Assembly: GCA_051453625.1 (NCBI GenBank)
Contig: JBOZIK010000001.1
Location: forward strand, 121,077,213 to 121,141,212
Length of the DNA stretch: 64,000 bases
Direction of reading: 5' to 3'
Source: Welwitschia mirabilis
Lineage: Eukaryota > Gnetophyta > Gnetopsida > Welwitschiales
Shown: positions 11,730 to 23,270 of the stretch, piece by piece
Numbering within the stretch: the first letter of the stretch is position 1
Layout of the letters: every line of letters starts with the position of its first letter
Position numbers and translations under genes: made by a program
The notes under the pieces: model-generated
Databases searched by the model: none
Told to the model about the DNA's origin: nothing
The model's input: only the letters and a program-made list of their open reading frames with translations

Positions 11730-11788
11730 TTATATATACGTGTGTATATATGCGTGCATGTGTGCGTGCGCGCGTGCGTGCATGCGTG

Positions 11789-11851
<63 letters not shown>

Positions 11852-11951
11852 NNNNNNNNNNNNNNNNNNNNNNNNNNNNNNNNNNNNNNNNNNNNNNNNN
11901 NNNNNNNNNNNNNNNNNNNNNNNNNNNNNNNNNNNNNNNNNNNNNNNNNNN

Positions 11952-12022
<71 letters not shown>
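11730..12022. repeat. TG/CA microsatellite, broken by a gap
   Basis: A mixed GTGTATATATGCGTGCATG lead-in (11740-11790) passes into pure (TG)n from about 11790 to 11851 and again 11952-12022. The 100-N gap lies inside the run, so the true repeat length is unknown. Open frames across it (Cys-Val or His-Thr repeats) are artefacts. Confidence 0.98.
11852..11951. other. Assembly gap (100 N) inside TG repeat
   Basis: Exactly 100 N flanked on both sides by (TG)n. The assembler failed in the microsatellite. Confidence 0.99.
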
Positions 12023-12025
<3 letters not shown>

Positions 12026-12227
12026 AGGATGGTGTTAGACTCCCAAATCAAAAAAAAAAAAATTTAAATTATAACTCAAGAAATGGTATATAATTATACA
12101 ATAATAAAAAAGAATATGAAGTAAAAGCCTAAATATGCTCATAACGTAGAATGAGAGATAAGAAATGGAAAGAAACTAAATTATTAATTAGTGAAGGCTA
12201 GGAATTATAAAATATAAATGGAGATAT

Positions 12228-12390
12228 AAACAACTATAAGATAATAAAGGATCATTTGCTTAATACACTAGCAATTAGAGTAAGTAATTAACTTTTAAAT
12301 AAATACAACTAGTGATATAAAATACTGTAAGATAATAAAGGATCATTTTACTAATCAATTAGAAATTAGAGTAAGTAACTAACTTTTAGA
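12228..12390. repeat. Tandem duplication, about 88-bp unit
   Basis: GATAATAAAGGATCATTT with a following AATTAGAGTAAGTAA block appears near 12239 and again near 12327. The two copies differ at a few sites. No coding content is visible. Confidence 0.8.
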
Positions 12391-12589
12391 TGAGCTTACT
12401 CAAGCTGTAATTCAATTTGAAAGGTGACTTGATGGATAATATAAGCCTTTTCTATATAATAAAAATAACAATGAAAATACTTTGTATGGGAAGTGATTAA
12501 ATAACAATATTTTCGTATTTGATATAACATAATAAGATGACTGTACTTCTATAAAAAAAGCTAACAAGGATGTAGATCAGGCTTATCAC

Positions 12590-12676
12590 AAAAAAGAAAA
12601 AGAAGAAGAAGAAGAAGAAGAAGAAAGAAAGAAAGAAAGAAAGAAATAAAGAAAGAAAGAAAGAAAGAAAGAAAAG
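12590..12676. repeat. GAA / GAAA microsatellite
   Basis: (GAA)n passes into (GAAA)n with one imperfect unit. A minus-strand frame of Phe, Leu and Ser across it (12497-12790) is not a gene. Confidence 0.95.
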
Positions 12677-12799
12677 GAAAAGAAAACATCTTTCTAATAT
12701 ATCTTGAAATCTTGTATATCTTGACAATCCATAACCAAACAAAATTGACATAATTATGTTGATAAAAATGTCATAAAAACGTTCATTCAAACTGTATGA

Positions 12800-15700
12800 A
12801 GAGAAAACTACTAAGGAAAGCCCTAAATGAAGTAGACACAGTCCTTGAGAAGGTTTCTAATGTAAGATATACAAATAAAATGTTTTACTAATGTAATAAA
12901 TACTAGAAAACATGTTTTATTTTGGGAAAGAGTAAGCAAATTCCAAATCAAATTAAAGAGAGATTTTCAATATTACTTTAAATCATTCACATTCCATTGA
13001 CAATTATATTTAGAATTAATGAGATTAGAAAAATTAAGAAAGTTTAGACCTTCTTGACTTTGAAAAGTAATAAAAATGATTTATTAGATCATTTAAGGAA
13101 ATCCAAGAAATATTTTTCATTATATATTATTTAAAATTTTTTCTAAAGAAAATCTTTTAACTTTAAAAAGGAAGGATGCATTTTTGTAGATGATCCATAT
13201 AAAAATTTGAAATTCTATCTACTAAATCTATTACACCTAAAAATAGATACAACTTAATGAAATAATAACTAAAACCATCAAGATTCTAACTTGAAAGATT
13301 GACATGCTTAAAACCATTAAGTAGAGGAATCTACCATGAATTAATTTTTGAAGTATTGATTAAGGAATAATAATACTATGCTAATTAATATACTAATGGA
13401 TGGATTTTCATTCTTTCCAACTACTTTAAAAAATATGAGTTCCTTTGATTTTTATTTTGTAGTATTAGATTATCTAATTTATAAGATGAATACCTTTTTA
13501 AGTAAGTTAATATTTGAAGAAACATGCAATTAATCTATTCAAAAGTAATGGAGTAATAGGACTAGATTCACTAATAGCATGCCATATTCATTTGCTACAT
13601 AAACTTGATTCTGGTTAAAATAATTTTTAAGCTTTAAACTAGCTTTTTTTTTTTTTTTTTTTGGGAATACAATAGACATTTAAGGCCACCATAGTAAAAT
13701 CTTTTTAATATTAGAAGATGACCACATATAATTTCTTAAAGTTACCACTATTTAATTATAAGTTTACTTAAAAGGATTTCAACAAGAATAATAATGAGTA
13801 AAGGTAAAAATAAATTTACATATCATAACTTTCATAATGGTTAAGAATCATTTAGAGTTTCATTTATATATCATTTTTTCAATATTCTCTAAAACCTACT
13901 TTCAAAGATCTATAGAAGATCTAAAAAATGAAAAAGAATATTATAAACTATGAAAATTTATATTGGTCAAGACATAGACTAAGATAAAAAAAGAGCCATA
14001 AGTAATTTCTAGATAAAGAAAAAATATAATATTTTTCCTAGCTGATTTTGGATCTAAAAAACATATACTATTGATTTGTTTAATAAAGAAGGTAAAAATG
14101 AACTTCTATATATTTATTAATTAGGAAAAAGGGATCATCTACAAAATGCATATTAAGAAGGTTTTTATGATTACCTTGAATTTAAACACTTAGAATTAAT
14201 CTTGATTACTCATTAGCATGAATAACATGATATAAAAAAATTGTTGTAAGAATAAATAAATGACAAGATAAAGGATCAACATGTTAAACATATTTCTCAA
14301 TTATAAAGGTCCTTAGAAAATCATTCTAACTAATTACAAAAGCATTAGCATTCTTGAATAAGGAGGTAAATAAATGAGGAAAATTTTTGCTAAAACCTAT
14401 CTTTATTACATTTATAAATAAAACTCATTAAGGTTTGTAATATGATTTTGAATAATATAGTTTATTGAAGACAACATCTTAATCAAAATAGTTTACCCAT
14501 TGCATACTTTCCATGCAACAACAACATTGTTAAGAATATATCTATCTCTAGTAAAACTAGATTGTTCTTCACCAATAATATCTAGAAAAATAGATTTCAA
14601 TCCATTAGCTAAGAATTTAGCTAAAATTTTATAGAAAATATTAATAAATATGATTAGATGCTACTTGGTTATAAAATAAGAATTCTAGGTTTGGAAACAA
14701 GTCAAAGAACTACTCTATTAATATGAGAGACAAAAAATTATTTGTGAATGGCCTCTTAAATTTTCTTTTAATAATCTTGTCCTTTGATGCCCAATTATTT
14801 TTATAAAATTTTCTAGAACACCATCCATTCCTAAGGATTTTCAATGATCAAACTAAAACATTGCTCTTTTATTTTCTCAAAAGTAATATATCTTTCCAAA
14901 ATAGAGTTGTTAGTCAAAGTAATTTTTGTTGGAATGAAAGTAACATTTTGATAAAAGAGAAGGATATTAAAATCCTCTACCTTTAAAATAGCTATAAAAT
15001 AATTTTCTACATAATTCAAAGCATGATCTAGCTTAAGGATTAAGTTATTATGAATAAGAAGCTAATAGAGGCATTAATTAGCACTAGTCTTGTATTTTAA
15101 GATTTTTAAAAAGTATTTACAATTATCATCCTAAACGAATAACTAAATTACACTACTATTAATTAAAGCACTAGAACCATAATAAATACCTAGGATTTTA
15201 AGTGTATTCTTACATTGGCTAATGAAGTTCTATTTTGAAGATTCTAAGATCCTACTAAATTTGATAAGATAAAGAAGCAACTAGAGAAAAAATATATTAG
15301 TATTCATACTTGTTAGAATTAGTTAATGGTTTTTTAAAATGATAAGTAAAATTCCTAATTATACATGTTGTGCTATGTCACTAAGTAATTTGACCAAAAG
15401 GGTGAGGAAAATAAGTCTCTACATTTCATAAAATTTTAAACCACTCATTTCATTTTTTTTAAAGTAAATACTTAAAAAATGAGACAAGAAGAGTGATTTA
15501 TTTTTGGTATAATTATTACTATTAAAGTTAATGCATGGGAAGACTAGAAAGTATTTTAATATGACTACATCCATGAAAACTTTAGAAGTGAAATGAGTAG
15601 ATAAAAGAAAATAGGTGAAGCATAAGTTTAATCTCATCTACTTAGGATAAAAGTAGAACAAGACCTCTAATTACCTTGTGTAAAATTTGATCAAAAAATG

Positions 15701-16255
15701 TGAAATTAAATTAAGTCATTTACCTATTAAACAAAATTTCTTTTTAAAAGTCATCCAAGCTAAAAGTTCTAAAGCATTCATGTATCAAAAAATACCCTAT
15801 ATTTTGTTATTTGAAAGATCTATCATAATAAAAGACCTTTAAAAAATTCATGGAATATTAGGAATCCTGGAAGTAAATTCTTATAATAAAATGTAATAAG
15901 TTCTAGAATCATTAGAAGGATAAATAGAAAAAATACCAAAACTTTTAAAATTAGAAGTAAAGATAGTCTAGACAATTCTTTGATTACTATCTTAACTAAA
16001 ATATTGTAAAGATGGCTTTCATTTGCAATTAGAAATAATAAAAGAACCCACTTTATCTCTAGAAAGAGTAATTAAATTATGAAATTTATTACAGATAAAA
16101 TTTTAATAAGTAAAATCCACATCAAAAGATGAAATATTAATTTCTTGAATAAGAATTAAGTCAACGTATGTAATAGAGCTAAGATAAAGATCAAGATATT
16201 TTCGATAAAATTGATTTATGAGGCCTTGTACATTCCATTAAAAAAATTTATGAGA
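12800..16255 (-). pseudogene. L1-type LINE ORF2 remnant (endonuclease, RT, C-terminal region)
   Basis: On the minus strand an AP-endonuclease begins near 16240 with WNVQGL and continues YVDLILIQEINISSFDVDF; the Asn and Glu of these motifs are kept. A long segment follows with THFTSKVFMDVVILKYFLVF (15420-15637). RT blocks come next: the FEKIKEQCFSL segment (14831-15019), SHINRVVL, FYKILAKFLANGLKSIF, EEQSSFTRDRYILNNVVVAW, and the active-site box HFVDD at 14131-14148 with both aspartates intact. A C-terminal segment with NSKYNCQWNVNDLK near 13000 fits the end of L1 ORF2. Many stops and several frameshifts make it inactive. It has the same orientation as the LINE at 7.9-10.3 kb but is a separate copy. 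Confidence 0.75.
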
Positions 16256-16407
16256 AAGTATAATTAAGAATGCTCTAATCAATGTTCAATACTCAGTATT
16301 TCATTGTGAATTAACATGCATACTTGAAAACAATGTAGAAAAAACATAAAAAGTGGAAATACCATTGATGAGAACTAATAATGATGTAATTTTTTTAATT
16401 AATGAAA

Positions 16408-16518
16408 TGTTTTTACTCTTATAATTATAAATTTTAGATGGTATTTAATATTTCTCTTTAGCATTTAAGTTAATATATTAGTTAGTTAGTAGGTTAGTTA
16501 GTTAGTATGTAAATATAC

Positions 16519-16574
<56 letters not shown>

Positions 16575-17345
16575 ATGTTGTAGGTATAAAATGCCATTTG
16601 GCATGAGGATGACGGATAAGGTCAAGATGAAAAAAATACAGCAACAACTTCAATCATAAACCTATTATTTAGAAGCAAAAAAAGAAAACAGTAAAATAGA
16701 AGGGACTAAAGGGTATAAGAAAGAAATCACTAAGGGAAAAAAGATCTTTTGGAAGAAAGGCTCTAGAAATAGAACTAAGCAAAGGGCCAACGGAATCTCC
16801 AACCATTCTATTAAAGGGTGTAGCTGCATCTCTAACATTACAATGTTACCTTAAAGGAAACATAAACTTATCAGTACATTTCTATATAATGCTCTGATAT
16901 TTTAATATAAAGCTAAAAAGCTAATATTTTGAGTAGTATTGTGAACATCTTTTATTAGTTGAAAAAGTAATATTCTTTTTACTTACTATTATTTGTGCAT
17001 ATAAGCATGAATTAAGATAATTAGCAATACTCAAAATTAGGTATTATTCAAAATTTAGTAAAAATTCCATTATGTTTTCCCATTTCCTTCATTTCCCATA
17101 ATGTAATATACGCATATAACAAACTTTATCAACTATTAACCTAACTAGTTCAAGTAACTTCATCATGAGTTTATTGTGATGACGTATTTTGAACTAAATG
17201 ATTAAAGTACTAATAATATCAACTATAAATCTTTGATTTTTATTTAATGGTTTAAGTTGATTTTTATAGTATCAACTATAAATCTTTGATTTTTATTTAA
17301 TGGTTTAAGTTGATTAAAGTACTAATAGTATCAACTATAAATATT
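16408..17345 (+). mobile_element. Athila-type element: 5' LTR
   Basis: It starts TGTTTTTACTC at 16408 and matches 29795-30600 and, reversed, 48170-48908. Shared blocks include TTAGTTAGTTAGTAGG, AAAATGCCATTT, AAATCACTAAGG, TTTATATAATGCTCT-like sequence, AATATTTTGAGTAGTA and TCAAGTAACTTCATCATGAG. The right end is blurred by a local tandem repeat and by divergence from the 3' copy. No clear tRNA-type primer-binding site follows. The direct pair of LTRs brackets the gag-pol at 17.6-23.3 kb. Confidence 0.8.
16522..16571. repeat. AT microsatellite in the 5' LTR
   Basis: About 22 AT dinucleotides. The 3' LTR has only a short TATACATATATATA at this place, so the expansion arose after the two LTRs separated. 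Confidence 0.95.
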
Positions 17346-17350
17346 TGATT
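17205..17350. repeat. Three tandem units near the end of the 5' LTR
   Basis: TATCAACTATAAAT[CA]TTTGATT recurs near 17218, 17270 and 17328, the first two followed by TTTATTTAATGGTTTAAG. The 3' LTR has one unit, so this is a local amplification in the 5' copy. Confidence 0.85.
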
Positions 17351-17577
17351 CTAGAAGGAGGGCAATCCAAAAGACAATTAGTAGAGATGAAGAAGCTTGT
17401 AATCCAATGAGATAACCAAGGAAAATGACAGCATGAGAAAGGTAGGCATCTTATGATTTGGATGAGAAGACTAGAAGTAAGATTAAAATAGAAATAGAAG
17501 AAGAAGATTTTATGATGGATGAAACCATCCTTATAAAAACTATGAAAGAACAAATATTTTCTAAATTAATGAATGAA

Positions 17578-18560
17578 ATGGAACAATAATTACTTACTCT
17601 TCTTAAATTACCTCTCATCACTTAAGAAGAATCTTCCCAAACAGTTAAGATAAATAAACCTAAAAAAATTTGTAGCATGATACTATTTCAAAGAGGATGA
17701 AGATTCAAAACCTTTGAATTATGAAATTCATTTGCTAGAAAATTTAAGTCCTATTAATCCTATGCCTTAAAACATTTAGAAAAAGTGAGAAATATAAATA
17801 TAACATCAATATTCAATTTCAAGGACAAGAGATCAGAATAACCTCTATTGCATTTAAGTTTGTTTCATGCCTTCTGCAAATAAAATTATCTTGATTTAGA
17901 ATCTAATTTTGTGAAGTATTTCCCCTTTTCTTTAAAAGGGGATGCTTAGCTCTAGTATCATAGAAATCTTAATCATGCTCTTAGTTCATAGGAAACTCTT
18001 AAGAATGCTTTTATAACTAAGTTTCAACCCATAAAGATAGTTGAAGGTTTAAGAGAATAAATTTTAAATATTAAATAGAAATATAATGAAAGGTTTAATG
18101 AGTTCATGGATAGATATAATAAATTATTAGCCAAATGTCTTAACTATGAAATTGTAGCTAGAAAACGAGTTAAAGCTTTACTTAGAGGATTATATAGTCA
18201 AACTTTAAAAGAATTAGACTTACTATGTAGAGGAAGCATCAAGACAAAAATGTTTAAGAGGTAGAAGAATCTATTACATAGTTTTATAACATGAGTTAAG
18301 GATGGGGATAAGAAAGTAAAAATAAAAAAAGAGTAAATGAAGTATTTATCCTAAAGTAAATGGTAGTGTGTATAGTTCAAAGCATATTCATCTTATGGAA
18401 GAAGTAGTTAAAAAAGTAACTGATAGTATGGTGAAAATTTTTGATTAATTAGTTGTACAATACTTTAAAGAGAAAGAGGAACCCATATATAAATACTATG
18501 AAGAAGATAATTATGGAGAAATAGACTGTCCCTGAATGTAGGAATTTGTTCATTGATTGG
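17578..18560 (+). pseudogene. gag: Athila-type gag
   Basis: Reads as a Ty3/gypsy capsid domain: VKYFPFSLKGDA (about 17909-17947), then LNHALSS, LKNAFITKFQPI and NERFNEFMDRYNKLLAKC. A leucine-rich LLTLLKLPLIT stretch lies near the start. At 18488-18529 the spacing of the CCHC zinc knuckle is kept, but the first three ligands are Tyr and only the last Cys survives (Y-x2-Y-x4-Y-x4-C). Stops are scattered through the frame. Neighbours: 5' LTR upstream, protease downstream. Confidence 0.85.
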
Positions 18561-18593
18561 ATATTAACAGAGTAGATTTAAACATAGGAAATC

Positions 18594-18846
18594 AACCTCA
18601 AGAAAGAAAAAAACCATATCCTTACTAAAGTAGAAAATGAAAAGGTAAGCTAGAAAATCTTTTATAAAANNNNNNNNNNNNNNNNNNNNNNNNNNNNNNN
18701 NNNNNNNNNNNNNNNNNNNNNNNNNNNNNNNNNNNNNNNNNNNNNNNNNNNNNNNNNNNNNNNNNNNNNAACCTCAAGAAAGAAAAAAACCATATCCTTA
18801 CTAAAGTAGAAAATGGAAAGGTAAGCTAGAAAATCTTTTATAAAAT
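18594..18846 (+). repeat. Duplicated 77-bp segment on both sides of a gap
   Basis: The 76-77 bases just before the 100-N gap (18594-18669) are repeated directly after it (18770-18846) with one visible difference (AAAATGAAAAGG against AAAATGGAAAGG). This looks like two contig ends that overlap but were not merged, so the gap and one copy are probably artefacts. Confidence 0.9.
18670..18769. other. Assembly gap (100 N)
   Basis: Flanked by near-identical sequence on both sides; probably no sequence is missing here. Confidence 0.99.
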
Positions 18847-19960
18847 TATGTAAATTTAAAAGGAAAGAGTAATATGACTATTATAAAAATTAGAGAAATA
18901 AAGATTCAAAAGACATAAAAGAAAAATTAGAGGCGAAAAAGAATAAGGAAAAATTCCTATTTAACATCAACCAAATCAAAGGAAAGCAACAAGTAAAGCA
19001 ACAACTACTAGATCTTAAAAAAAAAAAATAAATAAAAAATGAAGACTAAGATAAGAAAAGAATAATTTAAATAGCTNNNNNNNNNNNNNNNNNNNNNNNN
19101 NNNNNNNNNAACCAATAGTTGATGCATCAACAGATCCTCTATATTTTTTAATGAGAAGTAAACAAATAGAACATTCAAAAATTGAAAGAAATATAGAATA
19201 TTTAATAAAGGCTTTAGAAGATACAACAATATCATTACCTCTTTTAAAATTACTAAAATATGAACCTATGTATTGAAAGCAAATGAAGAGAATGTGCTTA
19301 AAAAAAAGAAATAAAAAGAAAAGTAAGAAGGAAAAACAAATTAAAATGGTGAGGAAAGATCAAGTTTATTGGGCCTCCATCCAAGTTTTTTAAAATAAAT
19401 AGCATGAAAAGTACATTGATCTAAGAATGCCTATGATAAACATAAAAACTAATGGAAAGCTCAAAGCAGAAGTACTTGTGGATCTAGGATCAAGTGTTAA
19501 TGTAATGGCATATGATACTTATAAGGAATTGGAAAAGCCAAAATTGATATCTTATTAAGGAAAAGAATACCTGATGAATGGTTTAGTAGTAATACTAGAA
19601 TGGGTTCTAAAGGATATACCCATCAAAGTCTAAGGATTTATCTACTTGATAGATTCTTTAGTAATAAAGACTTGGTGAGATGCCCCGAGGGATACCTGTG
19701 TAGTAATTTTGGAAAGACCTTGGATGGCTACTACATATGCTACAATTTATTCTTGAAGAAGGGTAATGGAAATTAGTCTAGGAGATCTTAAAAAAGAGAC
19801 TAAGTTATCTGATGTAGTAATTGTAGAAGTAATGGCACATAATACAGAAACTAGAATAAATGCAATTCTGACACAAGAGATTAGTATGATGTTAAATAAG
19901 CAAAATGCAAAAAAGTATGAAGAAGAAATTTTGGTGATGACTCAGAAATAAATGCATATT
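18847..19960 (+). pseudogene. Athila-type gag-pol linker and aspartic protease
   Basis: After a Lys-rich linker, the segment LIKALEDTTISLPLLKLLKYEPMY (about 19200-19275, with stops after it) fits the conserved block ahead of protease in Athila-type polyproteins. The protease active site is VDLGSSVNVMAYDTY at 19478-19522; the DLG triad is intact, unlike most catalytic sites in this window. GFIYLIDSLVIKTW and VVILERPWMATTYA follow, matching the flap and the later 'ILGRPFL-T' block. A 62-codon open run (19766-19951) continues the frame. A 33-N gap (19077-19109) lies within the linker. RT follows only after an 0.86-kb insertion. Confidence 0.8.
19077..19109. other. Assembly gap (33 N)
   Basis: 33 N in the gag-protease linker. 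The unusual length suggests an estimated gap or masked low-quality bases. Confidence 0.99.
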
Positions 19961-19974
19961 TGTGTTATGATCTT

Positions 19975-20830
19975 ATTTTATTAATAAACAATATAGTACA
20001 ATGTTAGCAACTATTGTGACATCATTATAGTATATTATGAGTTGTTATTATAAGATAACTTTATGATGCAGGTAGTTAGTTAAGTGGAGTTATGCTATAA
20101 AAAGGGAAAGCAGTTATAACTACTGGACATGTGGCACAAAATAAGGAATAATAAACTTTCTACCACTACACTTATAAATAGGCAAATTAGAAGAGGTTAT
20201 AGGATCTTTTTGGGGGTCTTGAAGAAGAGCTAAAAAGTGTGTCTCAAGCAAAGAGGTCATAGTAAAAGAACTGTAAAGTAACTTCGTAAGCTCTAGTGCT
20301 TGTTCTGGAAACACACGAGGGAGCTAATTAATGTATTTTCTTTCTAAGTAATGCAAGTTATGTTATTATAAAAAGAATTTTGTATTGCTAAAATGTGTAA
20401 TTTAAAAAAGTTGCATGGTATCTTTCCTTGCTCTTAATATTGATGATAGCTAGAGTTAATATTAAGATAGTGTATCGATTAAGAATAATTAATGGAAGTA
20501 ATCTGGCTACATTTTCTTTATTTTAGCTCTTTTATTTCCTCATATTCTATAAATTATTGTCTATAAGTAGAGTTCTATTAGAACATCGTTTTGCTAAGAA
20601 TAGTTATTCTTGATGAAATATGTGTTCTAATCAAAAGTTTTTATTTTGAGTCAAAAGTAAAAAGAAAAGAAATCTTCATATAAAAATTATTAATGATTAA
20701 AGTCTATTTGTAGATGTGGTAATATATTAATAGTTTTTCTTGCATTTTATTAATGTAATAGTTTCTTTTTAAAGCATTTTATTAAACTTAGTTAACTATT
20801 TTATAATACGTTTAGTTGAATTACAGGATT
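19975..20830 (+). mobile_element. LTR-like insertion between protease and RT (possible solo LTR)
   Basis: The Athila-type polyprotein is interrupted by about 0.86 kb with no protein reading. It contains TGTTAGCAACTATTG at 20002, a TATAAAAAGGG box at 20096 and a TATAAATA box at 20173-20180, both of the kind seen in LTR promoters. Terminal repeats and a target-site duplication could not be pinned down, so an insertion of another kind is possible. Confidence 0.4.
20096..20180 (+). promoter_or_regulatory. Two TATA-like boxes in the inserted LTR-like sequence
   Basis: TATAAAAAGG at 20096 and TATAAATAGG at 20173. Their form fits plant LTR promoters. No expression evidence can be read from sequence. 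Confidence 0.4.
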
Positions 20831-20834
20831 GTCA

Positions 20835-22335
20835 TTTGACATTCTAAGAAATAGAAAAACCATCACTTAAGAAAGGATTAGAGTATATTAAAGTAGCATT
20901 AAATATACCTTTAATTATAAATAGTTCATTAACTCATTCTCAGAAAAGAAAGATTAAAATAATGCTAATTAGAAGTAAAGGAGATTTTGCTTAGGATCAT
21001 ACTAATATTAAGGGAATAGATTCAAAAGTATGTCAACATAGATTTTATTTGGATACTTTTACTAAATCAAGTAGGCAACAAGAAAGACAATGCAATCCAC
21101 ATATGTAGGAAACAATTAAATAAGACATTTCTAAAGTCTTAAGATTAGATTTATCTATCCTATATCTGATTTAAAATGGGTTAATCTAGTTACAGTGGTA
21201 CCAAAGAGAGGAAATAAATGGAGAGTATGTTTATATTTTTGAATGTTGAATAAAACAACTTATAAAGATCATTTTCCTCTATAATTTATAGATAAAGTTT
21301 TAGAAATAGTATTTAAACATCAATACTAGAGCTTTCTTAATGGATATAGTGGATATAATTAGGTTCTAATAACTTTGGAGGATTAATCTAAGGCAAGTTT
21401 CACTTATCATTAGGATACTTATGCCTATAAAATATTATCATTTGGATTATGTAGTGCTCCTACTACCTTCCAAAGATTAGTAAATAATATTTTTTAAGAT
21501 ATAATAGGATGACTTGTTAAAGTATTTATGGATGATTTCTCAAATTTTGAAAATAATTTTGATGAGTTAGTTGATAAATTATAAAGAGTTTTAGAGAGAT
21601 CTGAAGAGAAATGCTTAAAACTTAATTAGTCAAAAATTCATCTTATAATAATAGAAGGTATAGTTTTGGGAAATAAAATATCTCAAAAATGAATTAAGAC
21701 CAATGAACAAGAAATTAAAACTATATAAGAAATTTTACCCTTGACAAAACTTAAAGAATTAAGATCTTTCTTAGGACGTGTTAGATATTAAAGAAGATTT
21801 ATATCTAACTTTAGTAAGTTTGCTAAACCGATAAGTGATCTCTTACAAAAGGATGTGGAATATAATTAGACTGATAGATGTTAAAATGCCTATCAAACTT
21901 TAAAAGATAAACTTTTATTAGCACCTATTTTATAGGGATCTAATTAGATAAGACCATTTCACATTATGTCTGATGCATCTAGTCATGTTATGGGAGTTGT
22001 TTTATGGCAAAATGAAAAAAAAAAAAAAACCCATACACTATTGCCTATATTAGTAAGAACTTTACACTAGCTCAACAAAATTACATAGTAATTAAGAAAA
22101 AGTTGTTAGCAGTAGTGATAGTAGAAAAATTTAGACATTATATTTTAGAATATTAAGTAAAAGTTCATACACACCATAGTGCTATTAGATTTATGATGAA
22201 TATGAAAGAAGCTAATTCAAGAATTGTGAGATGGATCCTATTGATGCAAAAATATAACTTATAGATCATTAACAGAAGAGGGACAAAAAACATAATAGCA
22301 GATCATCTCTCAAGATTAGAATTTCTTAATGAAAA
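20835..22335 (+). pseudogene. pol: Athila-type reverse transcriptase and RNase H
   Basis: Begins with the pre-RT block HTNIKGIDSKVCQHRFYLDT (about 20999-21058). RT then shows VVPKRGNKWRVC, DHFPL, FLNGYSGYN, TYAYKILSFGLCSAPTTFQR and the active-site box FMDDF at 21525-21539, both aspartates intact. EGIVLGNKIS, LRSFLGRVRY and RRFISNFSKFAKPISDLLQK follow, a combination typical of the Athila lineage. RNase H has HIMSDASSHVMGVVLWQ and ends ADHLSRLEF (22298-22324). A homopolymeric A run near 22016-22030 shifts the frame. About twenty in-frame stops, most at Gln or Trp positions, inactivate it. The minus-strand relative at 53.8-55.2 kb is a separate, more damaged copy. Confidence 0.92.
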
Positions 22336-22359
22336 ATAAATAAGTATAAGAGATGAATG

Positions 22360-23270
22360 TCTAGATGAACATATTTTTCAAGTAAAAACCAATCCATGGT
22401 ATGCTAACATAGCAAATTTTATTGTAAGCAAGAAATTACCATCTTCTATAAATTATTATAAAAGAAAAAGATTATTAAAATAATTCAGAGACTACATATG
22501 ATATGATAAGATATTATTTAGAATTTGTAAAGATCACATTATTAGAATATGTGTAGAAGAAAATTTGTAGAAAGAAATTTTGAAGAAATCTCATGAGGGA
22601 GAAAGAGGAGAATATTATGATGCAAGAAGAACAAGGATAAAAATTCTCCATATGGAATACTACTGGACCATAAAGGATTCAAATGCTTATGTCTAGAGTC
22701 ATGATAAGCGTCAAAGAGAGGAAGCATTTAACCAAAAAGTAAAAATGCCATAATAATGGATCTAATCAATTGAAAATTTTGATGTCTGGGGAATAGATTT
22801 CATTGGATCTATCAATTCTTCCTCCTATGGGAAAAAAAGTATATTTTGGTTTGTGTTGATTATTTCACTAAGTGGTCTAAGGTTAAGATTGTATCTCACT
22901 ATTCTTTCCAGTCATAGATAACTTTTTCTTTAAGAATATTATCTCCCAGTTTGGAGCCCCTTAAAGTCTTTATATCTGATAAAGTAACTTATTTTACTAG
23001 TGAAATCTTTGAGAAACTCTTAACTAAATAGAGAATGAATTAGAAACTCTTTCTTTCTTATCACCCTCAATCTAATGATCAAGTTGAAGTGACTAATAGA
23101 GAAATTAATAGAATATTAATAAAATACATAAATATTAAAAAGATAGATTAAGTTAAAGAATTAAATAAGCTTTATGGGCTTATAAAATAACTTGAAAACA
23201 TAACATAGGTTTAGACCATATGAATTAATCTATGAAAAAAGGGCTATTTTGTTGACCAAATTTAAAATAA
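22360..23270 (+). pseudogene. pol: Athila-type integrase
   Basis: Starts WYANIANFIVSKKLPSSINYY (about 22399-22460) and DKILFRICKDHIIRICV. In the HHCC zinc domain (HEGERGEYYDARRTRIKILH...SHDKRQ) the second His reads Tyr and both Cys are lost. The catalytic core keeps the first Asp in FDVWGIDFIGS (about 22779-22811). After a frameshift it keeps the second Asp in DKVTYFTSEIFEKL and the Glu in VEVTNREINRIL. The three DDE residues therefore remain, but the frame is broken. Downstream is the antisense ORF region. Confidence 0.88.

Noticed and set aside
11668-12093. Open frames of Cys-Val or His-Thr repeats, up to 141 aa
   Set aside because: They are translations of the TG microsatellite and pass through a run of N.
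12497-12790. Minus-strand 97-aa frame rich in Phe, Leu and Ser
   Set aside because: It is the GAA/GAAA microsatellite read backwards, with no family motif.
13175-13220. Plus-strand FVDDPY reading, possible second LINE RT in opposite orientation
   Set aside because: Only one motif, no supporting flanking blocks, and the stretch already fits the minus-strand LINE C-terminal region.
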